From NCBI GenBank assembly GCA_036824465.1, contig DAITAC010000011.1, forward strand, positions 1 to 61,458: a stretch of DNA of 61,458 nt. Direction: 5' to 3'. Below, piece after piece: positions 50,542-60,299 of this stretch. Within the stretch, counting starts at the first letter, position 1, and each line of letters starts with the position of its first letter. Source of the DNA: JAKOQB01 sp036824465 (GTDB lineage Bacteria; Pseudomonadota; Gammaproteobacteria; Burkholderiales; Burkholderiaceae_F). The translations under genes were made by a program, and so were the position numbers. Under the pieces are notes generated by a model, which saw nothing but the letters and a program-made list of their open reading frames with translations, searched no databases and was not told the DNA's origin.

Positions 50542-51747
50542 ATGGACAACTCATCACTGGTGACCGACGCGCGCGGCGCCAGCAGGCTCGTGATTGACCT
50601 GACTCTGCTGCTGACCGATCTGGTCGAGACGATGCATCACAACATCCTGCGCGCTCCCGGACCCCTCGGCGCCGCGACATTTGAACCGACCAATGGCATC
50701 ACGGGTCTTGTCTACCGCAGCGTGCGTGGGGTGACCAAGCTCGTTGGCGGCAGCATCGATGTGTTGCTTGGCCAGCTCGTGCCCCTGCTGCGTGGCGGCG
50801 CCGACTGGCCGGGGCGAGACGCGGCGCTTGCGGCACTGAACGGTGTGGTCGGCGATTACCTCGACATGAGCCACAACCCGCTCGCGATCACGATGCGTCT
50901 GCGCTATGAGGGCCGCACGCTCGAGCTTGACCGCGCCTCACTCTCTGCGGCAATTCCTGCGCCCACCGGCAAGCTGCTCGTTCTTGCGCATGGCCTGTGC
51001 ATGAACGATGCGCAATGGAAGCGGCAGGACCAGGATCATGGACAGTCGTTCGCGCGCGACTTTTGCTGTACGCCGATCTATCTGCGCTACAACAGCGGGC
51101 GCCACATCTCAGTCAACGGCGCCGAGTTCGACACGATGCTCGAAGCGCTGGTTGCGCAGTGGCCGGTGCCGGTGACCGAACTGGTGATCATCGGTCACAG
51201 CATGGGCGGGCTCATCGCGCGCAGCGCATGCCATCGCGCGCGCGAAGCGGGTCATCGTTGGATCAATCGATTGCGCGCGCTCGTATTCCTCGGCACGCCG
51301 CATCACGGCGCGCCGCTGGAGCGCGGCGGTCACTGGATTGACACGCTCCTCAACTCCAGCCCCTACACCGCCGCTTTCACGCGGCTCGGCCGCGTGCGCA
51401 GCGCGGGTATCACCGACCTGCGCCACGGCAGCCTGCTGGAGTCCGACTGGAGCGGTACGGACCGCTTCGCGCACGGCGTCGACACGCGCACGCCGGTGCC
51501 GCTGCCGAACGGGGTCGCGTGCTATGCGATTGCCGCGAGCCAGAGCAAACGGCTGAGCGCCACGCGCGTGCACCCGCGCGGTGACGGACTGGTGCCGGTG
51601 GCCAGTGCGCTCGGCGAGCACAAGGACCCCCGCTTTGAGCTTGGGCTGACGCCTGCACGTCGATCGATCGCCTACGGCACCGGGCACCTCGATCTGCTGA
51701 GCAGCTCGGTTGTCTATGAGCAGGTGCGCCGCTGGTTCGCTGAATAG
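50542..51747 (+). CDS. Alpha/beta hydrolase (lipase-like)
   Basis: 401 residues. A helical N-terminal domain (about 1-145) is followed by an alpha/beta-hydrolase core with VLAHGLCMNDAQW (oxyanion region), nucleophile S220 in GHSMGG, D348 in GDGLVPV and H382 in GTGHLDLL. It resembles PGAP1/lipase-class triacylglycerol hydrolases. No signal peptide, so cytosolic or membrane-peripheral. Located directly downstream of the trypsin-like gene. The N-terminal domain is not one I recognise. Confidence 0.85.
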   Translation: MDNSSLVTDARGASRLVIDLTLLLTDLVETMHHNILRAPGPLGAATFEPTNGITGLVYRSVRGVTKLVGGSIDVLLGQLVPLLRGGADWPGRDAALAALNGVVGDYLDMSHNPLAITMRLRYEGRTLELDRASLSAAIPAPTGKLLVLAHGLCMNDAQWKRQDQDHGQSFARDFCCTPIYLRYNSGRHISVNGAEFDTMLEALVAQWPVPVTELVIIGHSMGGLIARSACHRAREAGHRWINRLRALVFLGTPHHGAPLERGGHWIDTLLNSSPYTAAFTRLGRVRSAGITDLRHGSLLESDWSGTDRFAHGVDTRTPVPLPNGVACYAIAASQSKRLSATRVHPRGDGLVPVASALGEHKDPRFELGLTPARRSIAYGTGHLDLLSSSVVYEQVRRWFAE

Positions 51748-52027
51748 GGCGCAAAGGTTTCCTTCTACCGCGCGCGTTTCGTCTGAAACGAGGTCCGGCC
51801 GCGGGCGTAACGACCGTGATGCCGAATTGCGTGCCGAAATGCCGCTGCGTGCGACAGAACGTCAGAAATCCGGACCGGACGCGGAAGACGCGCCAGCCGC
51901 GACGAAAGCGCGCTCGCGGCTCGCGCCGCGATTCCTGCGCTCTGTCGCAAGCCGCTCGCGCGGCGGATCGCCGTTACCTACAGTTCGTTCCATCGCAACA
52001 CGCACCCCGTAACGAAAGGACCGAACC

Positions 52028-52198
52028 ATGAGCGTCGTCACCACCCAGACCCGCATCGCAGGAATCGTCTTCTCGATCCTGATGAGCACCGCCGTGCTTG
52101 GCGCCACCGTTGTTTCCATGCAGCCTGCACAAACCGCGGGCGGCACGCAAGTCGTCGCGCTCGAGCGCGTTGTCGTCAGCGCCTCGGCGGCGAACTGA
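52028..52198 (+). CDS. Small exported or membrane peptide, 56 residues
   Basis: ATG 52028 to TGA 52196-52198 with GAAAGGA directly upstream. A hydrophobic stretch at about 11-30 (GIVFSILMSTAVLGATVVS) reads like a signal anchor, followed by a short Ala/Val-rich tail. No family recognised. A palindromic hairpin follows directly. About 280 bases upstream of it hold no gene. Confidence 0.6.
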   Translation: MSVVTTQTRIAGIVFSILMSTAVLGATVVSMQPAQTAGGTQVVALERVVVSASAAN

Positions 52199-52221
52199 GC
52201 GCTGCGCCGCTGGCGCAGCGC
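52199..52221. terminator. Hairpin between the small peptide gene and the aldolase gene
   Basis: A perfect 10-bp stem GCGCTGCGCC/GGCGCAGCGC with loop GCT, lying between two convergent genes. There is no T-run, so its action as a terminator is likely but partial, perhaps in both directions. Confidence 0.55.
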
Positions 52222-52228
52222 CCGGCAG

Positions 52229-53281
<1,053 letters not shown>

Positions 53282-53559
53282 GATGGTTCGCCTCGTGGAT
53301 GTGAAGTACTGAACGACCGATAGTGTGCTCGCACGAACAGCGGCGAGCCGAAACATGCTGCAAGCTTAGAGTGCTCTATAGCCAGCAGCCTTGCAGCGCG
53401 TCAACTACGTGTCGTGCAGTGCACTTCCACGGGATGTCTGGCCGTTGCGGTCAGGAGTGGCACGGCGGCAGCGGCGCGTCCGGGCGCGCCAGCGCGTGCG
53501 GGGCGAGACGATTTCTGCAAATCACGCTGAAGGGTTCTATGTCGCCAGCCGGGATGTCC

Positions 53560-53709
53560 TCACGCGAAGGCGTAGCAGCGCTCTTCCATCAGCCGATGGT
53601 GCTGGATCGCGACAATCAGGTAGCCGCTGTCCGCGTGCAGGATGCCGACATTCAATAGCGCCAGCTCGTAGTAAAGGCGCGCCAAGCGGTGATAGCCGAT
53701 CTTAAGCAC
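53560..53709 (-). CDS. Small protein of 49 residues with strong ribosome site
   Basis: GTG 53709 to TGA 53560, with GGAGGT five bases upstream, unusually strong. The product starts VLKIGYHRLARLYYELALLN and ends HHRLMEERCYAFA, an aromatic-rich, possibly amphipathic protein with one Cys. No domain recognised. Its nearest gene on the same strand is the cytochrome c at 54086, 376 bases away. Confidence 0.55.
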   Translation of the reverse strand: MLKIGYHRLARLYYELALLNVGILHADSGYLIVAIQHHRLMEERCYAFA

Positions 53710-54085
53710 GTGACACCTCCATGTGCGGGCCGCGCATTGCTGCATGGCTCGGGATCATCGAGTGCGATGCGGTTTCATCGCAGGTTCGTCGATGTATGCC
53801 AGTGAAAACTTACGTCCTGGCTACCCGTTGAACTGCAATCGATGTGCCAGCGCGGAGGACAAGCTGTAAATCAATCACTTGGCAAGATGAATTCCCTCGA
53901 CGCAATTGCGTCTGTAAATTTCTCCGACAACGTGCCCGCTCACTTCAGGAAAGCGTTCGTCACGAGCGGGAGAATGCGACCGACAGACGGGCTCGCGTGA
54001 TTGCGAGTCCTTCTGGTAGCGCGCGACTGGAGAGGACTGAGTTTCTTGGCTCTGCGCGGCTGCCCTTCACGCCCGATGCGTCGAA
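53710..54085. other. Intergenic stretch without a supportable gene
   Basis: 376 bases between the 49-residue gene and the cytochrome c gene. Short frames here have neither ribosome sites nor recognisable products. AT-richer patches near 53800-53930 may hold promoter elements, but I cannot define one. Confidence 0.45.
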
Positions 54086-54565
54086 CTAGTCCTGCGCAGG
54101 CACCGTGTGCAGGTAATCCAACACGGCATCCAGGTCGCGTGGCGGCATCGCCTTGAAGAAATCGACGGCCATCACCGCAGCGAGCGGCGTGTTCGGCATA
54201 CGGCCGTGTCCGGGGCGCATGCCCTCGACGATCGCGCGCTTGATCTCTGCGTCGGTCCATGCGCCGATGCCGGCGCCGCGGTCCTGCGTGATGTCCGATG
54301 CGGTCACCACAAAGGGCGGCACCGAAATCGTCAAACCGCCCGACAGATGTCGCTCCCGAATCGGCTCACCGGTCGCCGTCCGCGGTGTATGACAGTTGCC
54401 GCAGCCAAGGATCGACTCGACCAGATAGCGGCCGCGCTCGACCTCCGTTTGCGCATCCCCATTTGGTGATGAGCCCAAACATGACTGCAATTGTCGAAAG
54501 TGAAGACAAATGCCCCTACTCAGATCGATGCCGTCGCAATGCGCGTTGTCAGAACGGCCGCGCAC
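54086..54565 (-). CDS. Cytochrome c, mono-heme, with unclear N-terminus
   Basis: The mono-heme site is CGNCH (about residues 55-59) within VERGRYLVESILGCGNCHTPR, and the axial Met is probably in MPNTPLAAVM. Helical c-type domain features and the C-terminal DLDAVLDYLHTVP are intact. No Sec signal peptide precedes the domain, which the heme ligation system needs; the first 40 residues are Arg/Cys-rich. Either the true start uses a signal lost by a mutation, or the gene is 5'-truncated. Electron-transfer partner unknown. Confidence 0.6.
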   Translation of the reverse strand: MRGRSDNAHCDGIDLSRGICLHFRQLQSCLGSSPNGDAQTEVERGRYLVESILGCGNCHTPRTATGEPIRERHLSGGLTISVPPFVVTASDITQDRGAGIGAWTDAEIKRAIVEGMRPGHGRMPNTPLAAVMAVDFFKAMPPRDLDAVLDYLHTVPAQD

Positions 54566-54621
54566 AGTTCGGGGATTAATTCGGTGACGAGCAGTGTCGA
54601 GTCACTGCTCGTCATCCGCAC

Positions 54622-54990
54622 TCACCCCATGCAGAACACGTTGAGCTTGTTGCCGTCCAGGTCGCGGAAATAACCGGCGTAGAAGCCATCGCCGCGCGGG
54701 CCGGCCGGGCCTTCGTCCGTGCCACCGAGCGCGAGCGCCTTCTTGTACACGCGGTCGACCTTCTCTTTCGTGTCGACAATGAGCGCGACCATCACGCCGT
54801 TGCCGACGGTCGCAGGTTTGCCGTCGAACGGCTTCGTGATGCCGAGACTTGGCGTGTCCATCGACACGCCGTAGGCGTAACCGCGGCCATAGTCCATCAG
54901 CCGCTTGGCGCCAATCTCGGCGAGCAGCGCGTCGTAGAAAGCCGCTGCGCGCGGCAAATCGTTGGTGCCGAGGGTGACGTAGCCGATCAT
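54622..54990 (-). CDS. VOC-family protein
   Basis: 122 residues. Starts MIGYVTLGTNDLPRAAAFYDALL, then a second module with AVNGVMVALIVD and GTDEGPAGPRGDGFYAGYFRDLDGNKLNVFC. The glyoxalase/bleomycin-resistance fold is clear. Putative metal-binding positions are weak. Transcribed convergently-opposite to the SDR gene with their starts close to 55000-55118. Substrate unknown. Confidence 0.85.
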   Translation of the reverse strand: MIGYVTLGTNDLPRAAAFYDALLAEIGAKRLMDYGRGYAYGVSMDTPSLGITKPFDGKPATVGNGVMVALIVDTKEKVDRVYKKALALGGTDEGPAGPRGDGFYAGYFRDLDGNKLNVFCMG

Positions 54991-55117
54991 CGTGAACGCT
55001 CCTTGTTGGCCAGGGAGCCGGAGTGTAGGCGAGAGCAGTCCGCACGTTCAACGACCACGGGAAATGACGCGATCGCAAGTCGCTAAGCTTGCGATCGAAC
55101 TTGGAGCGGGAGGCATC

Positions 55118-55795
55118 ATGAGCAAAGCCGCCTTGATCGTCGGTGCTGGCAGCGGCATCAGCGCATCGTTTACCCGCGTGCTGGTTGAGAACGGCTATCG
55201 CGTGGCCCTTGCTTCGCGCAGCCGGGCACAGCGCACGCCGGGCGTCCCGGACGCGCTGCGCATCGCCTGCGACGCGTCGAATCCGGATGAAGTCGCGCGG
55301 CTGTTCGCAAGGCTCGACCTCGAACTGCCGCCGCTGTCGATCGTGCTCTACAACCCGGGCTTTCGTACGCGCGGGCCATTGGTCGATCTGGCTCCGGACG
55401 ACGTGCAGAAGGCGCTGCAGGTCACGGCCTTCGGCGCGTTCCTGGTCGCGCAGCAGGCCGCGCGCCGCATGCTCAAGCAAGGCAGCGGCTGCATTCTCTT
55501 TACCGGCGCATCGGCCAGCGTCAAGGGTTATGCGCAGTCGGCACCGTTTGCGATGGGCAAGTTCGCGCTGCGCGGGCTGGCGCAGAGCATGGCACGTGAA
55601 CTTGCGCCGCAGAACATTCATGTGGCGCACGTCATCATCGACGGCGCGGTGCGCGGCAGCGGTTATCCAGAGCCCACACCCGATAGCCAGCTCGACCCCG
55701 AAGCGATCGCGCAGACGTTCTGGCAACTCGCGCAGCAGCCGCGCAGCGCGTGGAGCTGGGAGATCGAATTGCGGCCGTGGGTCGAGCGGTTCTGA
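55118..55795 (+). CDS. SDR-family protein with Tyr replaced by Phe
   Basis: 225 residues. The Rossmann motif reads GAGSGISASF instead of GxxxGIG, followed by NPGF and TGASASVKG (catalytic Ser present). The usual YxxxK reads FAMGKFALRG, so the catalytic Tyr is Phe while Lys is kept. Such variants occur in a subgroup of classical SDRs and may reduce activity or bind ligands only. ATG 55118 with GGGAGGCATC in front. A stand-alone gene. Confidence 0.82.
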   Translation: MSKAALIVGAGSGISASFTRVLVENGYRVALASRSRAQRTPGVPDALRIACDASNPDEVARLFARLDLELPPLSIVLYNPGFRTRGPLVDLAPDDVQKALQVTAFGAFLVAQQAARRMLKQGSGCILFTGASASVKGYAQSAPFAMGKFALRGLAQSMARELAPQNIHVAHVIIDGAVRGSGYPEPTPDSQLDPEAIAQTFWQLAQQPRSAWSWEIELRPWVERF

Positions 55796-55885
55796 TGTCC
55801 GGGCGTTAGCCCTTTCGGATGTCTGTCCGCGCAACGGCGCGCCGGCGCGTTAATCTCGAGCCACCCATCCACAACGGGTTCAACC

Positions 55886-56272
55886 ATGAAGAGATTCCTC
55901 GCGACATCCCTGCTGGTCCTCGCAGTCCCGGCGTCGCACGCCGCCGATGTCGGCGTATCTATCGGGATCAGCCAGCCGGGTGTCTATGGCCGCGTCGATA
56001 TCGGCCGCTTTCCGCAGCCGGCGGTGATCGTGCCGCAGCCGGTGATCATTGCGCCGCCGCCGCGCACGGTCGTCGTGCAGCCGCAGCCGGTCTACCTGTG
56101 GGTGCCCCCGGGACACCGGAAGAAGTGGGCCAAGCACTGCCACGAGTACAACGCCTGCGGCCAGCCGGTGTATTTCGTACGGGACGACTGGTACGAACAG
56201 AACGTCCGCTACGCGGACAACCGCGGCCAGGGCAAGGGCCACGGGAAGGGCAAAGGCAAGGGTCGCGACTGA
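55886..56272 (+). CDS. Exported Pro/Val-rich protein of unknown function
   Basis: 128 residues. A signal peptide (about 1-20, SHAAD) precedes VGVSIGISQPGVYGRVDIGR, a Pro/Val-rich run (PQPAVIVPQPVIIAPPPRTVVVQPQP), a PPGHRKKWAKHCHEYNACGQPVYFV domain with two Cys, and a Gly/Lys-rich tail (GKGHGKGKGKGRD). The HRKKWxxHCxxYxACxxPVYFV block is, from memory, a recurrent betaproteobacterial signature. Related in plan to the protein at 24138. Probably periplasmic. Confidence 0.8.
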   Translation: MKRFLATSLLVLAVPASHAADVGVSIGISQPGVYGRVDIGRFPQPAVIVPQPVIIAPPPRTVVVQPQPVYLWVPPGHRKKWAKHCHEYNACGQPVYFVRDDWYEQNVRYADNRGQGKGHGKGKGKGRD

Positions 56273-56306
56273 GGCGGTGCGCGGCGGGAGCTGACGCAGT
56301 TCCGGT

Positions 56307-56912
56307 CTATCCGAAGTAGCTGCGCAGCTTCTCCCATCCGCCGCCGGATTGCAGCCACACGACCGCGGCAAGGTTGAGCGCGACCGTGACGACGAACTCG
56401 ACGACGAACGAGGTCTTCGTCGACTTGTGCCGCAGCCAGCGCTGGGCGATGAGGGCACCCGGCCAGCCGCCCGCCAGCGAAAGCACATGCAGCGTCTGCT
56501 CGGGCGTGCGCCATTCGCCGCGGGTTGCGGCGGCCTTGTCGCGTCGATAGACGACGAACGTCACCAGGCTCACGACCGCATACCAGGCCGGCGCCGCCCA
56601 CGGCAGCTTGCCGCCGGCCGCGGCACTCAGCAGGAACGCGAAGAACATCACCGCCAGCGTTGGCGTCACGATCGCGCCGATGGCGGGCATCCCCCTTGAG
56701 CGCACGACGACGACGGACTGGACACTGTGCGCGTTGTGGCGCTTCTTCTCGTCGATCGCCAGCTCGTAAGTCACTAGTTCGTCGACGCGGGGCCGGCGCG
56801 CGGGCTCGAAGTCCTTGCGGTGAACGAACACGCGCGGGCCGCCGCCGTTCGGCGTGATGAAGCCGTAGCCCTTGTCGAGGATCCAGGTCGTGACGCGGCC
56901 CTGGTAGCGCAT
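56307..56912 (-). CDS. Cold-shock domain fused to DUF1294 membrane domain
   Basis: 201 residues. The N-terminal cold-shock OB fold (about 1-70) has RNP-like DKGYGFITPNGG and RVFVHRKDFEP. The C-terminal DUF1294 domain has two or three membrane helices and the DKAAATRGEWRTPEQTLHVLSLAGGWPGALIAQRWLRHKSTKTSF signature segments. A membrane-tethered RNA-binding protein is inferred. It lies nine bases downstream of the deaD stop on the same strand, suggesting a shared transcript and an RNA-related job. Confidence 0.88.
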   Translation of the reverse strand: MRYQGRVTTWILDKGYGFITPNGGGPRVFVHRKDFEPARRPRVDELVTYELAIDEKKRHNAHSVQSVVVVRSRGMPAIGAIVTPTLAVMFFAFLLSAAAGGKLPWAAPAWYAVVSLVTFVVYRRDKAAATRGEWRTPEQTLHVLSLAGGWPGALIAQRWLRHKSTKTSFVVEFVVTVALNLAAVVWLQSGGGWEKLRSYFG

Positions 56913-56921
56913 CCGTCGGGC

Positions 56922-58625
56922 CTACTTCGTGGAGCGCTTCGGCTGGTCGCGGCGGACCGTCACGCGCTGGCCGCGCAGCGAGGTGTTGCGCAGCGCGCGG
57001 ATCGCGTCTTCGGCGATGTGGTCCGACACCTCGACCAGCGAGAACCGCTCCTCGATCTCGATCGCGCCGATCTCGCGTGAGCTGACGCCGGCTTCATTTG
57101 CAATCGCACCGACCAGATCGGCCGGGCGCAACCCGGCGCTGCGACCGGCGCCGACGTAGACACGGACCATCGTCGGTGCGCGCGTGGGTTTCCGGTTGCC
57201 GCTTTCGCCTGCACTGCGATGCTCTCGCGCCGGCTTGTTCGCGCGGCCGCCTTTCGACCACGGTTCACGTGCGGCGCGCGGGTCGATCGACGGGATGTGT
57301 TCCTCGTCGTGCGCGGCGTCGGCCTGCAGCGTCTGGTGAGCGAGCTTGACCGCCGCGGCGGCGACGTCCATCGGATCGAACTCGCTGGCGAGCGCATCGG
57401 TTACCACGCGGTAGCTGTCGAGTTCGCCCTCTTCCAGCGCCGCGCGCAGCGCCCCACGCGTGATATCGAGCCTTCGCGCCCGCACGTCCATCGGCGTGGG
57501 CACCGTGGCCACATCGATCTTCTGCCGCGTGATCTGCTCGATGTTTCGCAGCAGACGGTGCTCGCGCGGCTCGGCCAGCGTGATCGCCACACCTTCGCGG
57601 CCCGCCCGCCCCGTGCGGCCGATGCGGTGGATATACGAATCCGGCGAGGCCGGTACATCGAAGTTGACTACGTGCGACAACTGCTCGACATCGAGCCCGC
57701 GCGCGGCGACATCGGTCGCCACCAGTAGGTCAACATTTCCGGCGCGCACGCGCTTCATCACGCGGTCGCGCTGGTCCTGCGACATGCCGCCGTGCAGCGC
57801 CTCGACCTGATAGCCGCGGCCGCGCAGCTTCTCGGCCAGCTCATCGGTCTCGATGCGCGTGCGCGCGAACACGAGCGCGAGCGTGGGCGCTTCGAGATCG
57901 AGCACGCGCCCGAGTGCCGCCACCTTGTGCGCGCGCTGCACGATGTACGCGGTCTGGCGCACGCGCGGCGCCGTGCCCTTGACCGCTTTCTCGTGCGCAA
58001 TCAGTACGCGCGCCGGGTCACGCAGGCGCTTGTCGGCAATCGCCGCGATGCGCGGCGGCAGCGTGGCGGAGAAGAGCGCCGTCTGCCGCTCGGCCGGCGC
58101 GGCATCGAGGATCAGTTCGATGTCCTCGGCAAACCCCATGTCGAGCATCTCATCAGCTTCGTCGAGCACCACGGTGGCGAGCGCGCTCATCGTGAGCGTG
58201 CCGCGGCGGATATGGTCGAGCACGCGGCCGGGGGTGGCCACGACCACATGCACGCCGCGCTTGAGCGCCTGGGCCTGGCGCCCGAACTCCGCACCACCAT
58301 AGATCGGCAACACCACCGCGCCCAGCTTGGCACCGTAGCTGTGCAGCGCCTCGGCGACCTGGATCGCCAGTTCGCGCGTGGGCACCAGCACGAGTGCTGC
58401 CGGATGCGCGGGTTTCTTCTGCGCGGCCAGCACACGCTGCAGCAGCGGCAACGCAAACGCCGCGGTCTTGCCGGTGCCGGTGGCGGCCTGGCCAAGCAGG
58501 TCACGCCCCGCGAGCAGCGGCGGGATCGACTGGCTCTGGATGGGGGTCGGCTCTTCGTAACCGAGGCCGATGAGGACTTGCGCGAGGTCTTTTGACAGAC
58601 CAAGATCGATGAAGGAGCTGTTCAT
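56922..58625 (-). CDS. deaD: DEAD-box RNA helicase DeaD/CsdA-like
   Basis: 567 residues. GYEEPTPIQSQSI, Walker A ATGTGKTAA, VLDEADEMLDMGF, SATLPPRI, RGLDVEQLSHVVNFDVP and HRIGRTGRAG are in order. A C-terminal DbpA-type RNA-binding domain (about 485-560, VRVYVGAGRSAGLRPADLVGAI ...) is typical of DeaD. Helps ribosome assembly and mRNA decay at low temperature. The CSD-DUF1294 gene follows immediately. Confidence 0.94.
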   Translation of the reverse strand: MNSSFIDLGLSKDLAQVLIGLGYEEPTPIQSQSIPPLLAGRDLLGQAATGTGKTAAFALPLLQRVLAAQKKPAHPAALVLVPTRELAIQVAEALHSYGAKLGAVVLPIYGGAEFGRQAQALKRGVHVVVATPGRVLDHIRRGTLTMSALATVVLDEADEMLDMGFAEDIELILDAAPAERQTALFSATLPPRIAAIADKRLRDPARVLIAHEKAVKGTAPRVRQTAYIVQRAHKVAALGRVLDLEAPTLALVFARTRIETDELAEKLRGRGYQVEALHGGMSQDQRDRVMKRVRAGNVDLLVATDVAARGLDVEQLSHVVNFDVPASPDSYIHRIGRTGRAGREGVAITLAEPREHRLLRNIEQITRQKIDVATVPTPMDVRARRLDITRGALRAALEEGELDSYRVVTDALASEFDPMDVAAAAVKLAHQTLQADAAHDEEHIPSIDPRAAREPWSKGGRANKPAREHRSAGESGNRKPTRAPTMVRVYVGAGRSAGLRPADLVGAIANEAGVSSREIGAIEIEERFSLVEVSDHIAEDAIRALRNTSLRGQRVTVRRDQPKRSTK

Positions 58626-58817
58626 CGAGCGAGCGTATCAGGGGACGCTGATCAATCCTCGCTCGTCGCCGAAGACTGCGGGGCCAGGACTTGACTCATA
58701 GTGGAATTGCGGACTTGCCGAAAGCGGAGGTGTGAATCGATCCGAAGCAAATGCTCATCGTCCGGCTTGACATGACATCCGCCGCGCGGGCGCCATATCA
58801 AGCCGTGTCAGCTAGCA

Positions 58818-59657
58818 TCACTCACGAGTAGCGACGACCACGCCCTTCAGTGCAGCTCGCTCGATTGCGGCCTTGACCAGCCCTTCGGATCTCGCGTCCT
58901 CTACGAATTGGCGGACGTATGTGGCGCCGACCCGCCCCTTCGGGAGCGCGATCGCTGTTCCCTCGCCGCCGAGTTTGTCCTCGAGCACACGCGACCCGGG
59001 CAACTTCTCTGACTGGGTAACCAACGCCGCCTTGACGCCATAGACGGCATCGACACGTCCGTCGCGAAGCGCTTGGATCATCTCGGGTATCGCAGGCAAT
59101 CGAACCAACGAGGCCTGTTTCAGGGTGCGGCTGAGAAAGGCGTCAGGTGAGCCCTTTTCCGCTACGGCAATTCGCACCCCCGGCTTATCGACGTCGGCGG
59201 ACGTGGATATCAAAGAAGCGCCTGGAACGAGGTAGCTGAACTCGACGACCATGAATGGTGCGGTGAAATCGACAAGCTTCTCGCGCTCGGCGCTGATTCC
59301 TATCGTCGCAATGTCCCATTCGCCCGCTTTCGCTCCAGCGAGAAGCGGCGCAATCGAGGAATAGGCAACCGCCTCGAACGGAACGCCGATTCGTCGCGCC
59401 AACTCCTTTCCGAGGTCGACGGCAGGTCCTTTCAACTCGCCTGATACCGGATCCTTTATGGCATGGATAGGGTTGTTGATGAAGATTCCGACGCGGAGTT
59501 TTCCGGTCGGAGCCAGCGACTGCCGCGCTTCCGGAGTGGGTGACGTCTGAATGCTCGTGCAAGCGCCAATCGTGATCCCCAGCATCGCCGCAATAACCGC
59601 TAGAAGTAATGCGGCAAACGAAAGACTAGCCGCGGATCTGCGGATTCGCATATGCAT
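58818..59657 (-). CDS. Solute-binding protein (family 3), lipoprotein
   Basis: 279 residues. A hydrophobic lipoprotein signal (GACTS lipobox near residue 33) precedes an SBP_bac_3 fold: GKLRVGIFINNPIHAI, WDIATIGISAEREKLVDFTAPF and VDAVYGVKAAL. Amino-acid or small-acid binding is expected. No permease or ATPase is adjacent, so it may serve an unlinked ABC system or a sensor. ATG 59657 follows GGAGG. Monocistronic, with about 245 non-coding bases upstream. Confidence 0.86.
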   Translation of the reverse strand: MHMRIRRSAASLSFAALLLAVIAAMLGITIGACTSIQTSPTPEARQSLAPTGKLRVGIFINNPIHAIKDPVSGELKGPAVDLGKELARRIGVPFEAVAYSSIAPLLAGAKAGEWDIATIGISAEREKLVDFTAPFMVVEFSYLVPGASLISTSADVDKPGVRIAVAEKGSPDAFLSRTLKQASLVRLPAIPEMIQALRDGRVDAVYGVKAALVTQSEKLPGSRVLEDKLGGEGTAIALPKGRVGATYVRQFVEDARSEGLVKAAIERAALKGVVVATRE

Positions 59658-59903
59658 TTGTTTGCCTCCTCTCCCAAGTGCCACGCAGATTCTTGCTCAT
59701 TGACACATCGCCGGTGGCATGGCCGATCCGTTGGCACGGCAAGCTACGCTTTCCTTCCCGGAAATCAATAGGTACCCAAGTTTCCATGATCTGCTCTGCG
59801 GCCCTCTTCCGGCGTCCGCTGCGGCGGGGGAAAACTGTGAAAAGCGGGCAGGTTCGGTTTCCGTTCTGAACGAACAGCGAAACCCTGCCTTCGAATCACC
59901 GCA

Positions 59904-60299
59904 TCACCAGACAGCGATCACGTCCGGCACGCCGCGCAGACGCTCGTCGGCGGTGGCTAGGCGCGCGCCGAGCACCCTGGCGGTGGCGGCAATGATGCGA
60001 TCAGCGGGGTCGCCGTGCATGTTGCCGTCGAGTGATCCGGCGAGTGCGGCAATCTCGGCGGTGACCGGCTCGATCTGAAGCTCCGGGATCGAACGCAAGT
60101 CCGCCAACCACTGGGCAAGGGGCACGTTTAGGGTCAGCCGGCCGCGTCGCACGGCGGTGGCGATCTCCATCACGCTGATCGCGGAGGCGAATACTCCGCC
60201 CGCCTTGGCTGCGGCCTGAATTGCGCGGCGCGCGCGCGGCGACAAGCGCCGATCGCCCGCCGCCCACCAGACCAGCGCATGCGTGTCGAGCACGATCAC
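59904..60299 (-). CDS. vapC: VapC-like PIN-domain toxin
   Basis: 131 residues. A PIN ribonuclease fold with acidic residues D5 (VIVLDTHALVWW), Glu in SVMEIATA, Asp in GDPADRIIAATA and Asp in ATADERLR. Such toxins cut tRNA or rRNA. GTG 60299 overlaps the antitoxin TGA (GTGA), a classic TA coupling. The open frame continues far upstream, but that part lies inside the antitoxin and glnS and is an artefact. Confidence 0.9.
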   Translation of the reverse strand: MIVLDTHALVWWAAGDRRLSPRARRAIQAAAKAGGVFASAISVMEIATAVRRGRLTLNVPLAQWLADLRSIPELQIEPVTAEIAALAGSLDGNMHGDPADRIIAATARVLGARLATADERLRGVPDVIAVW

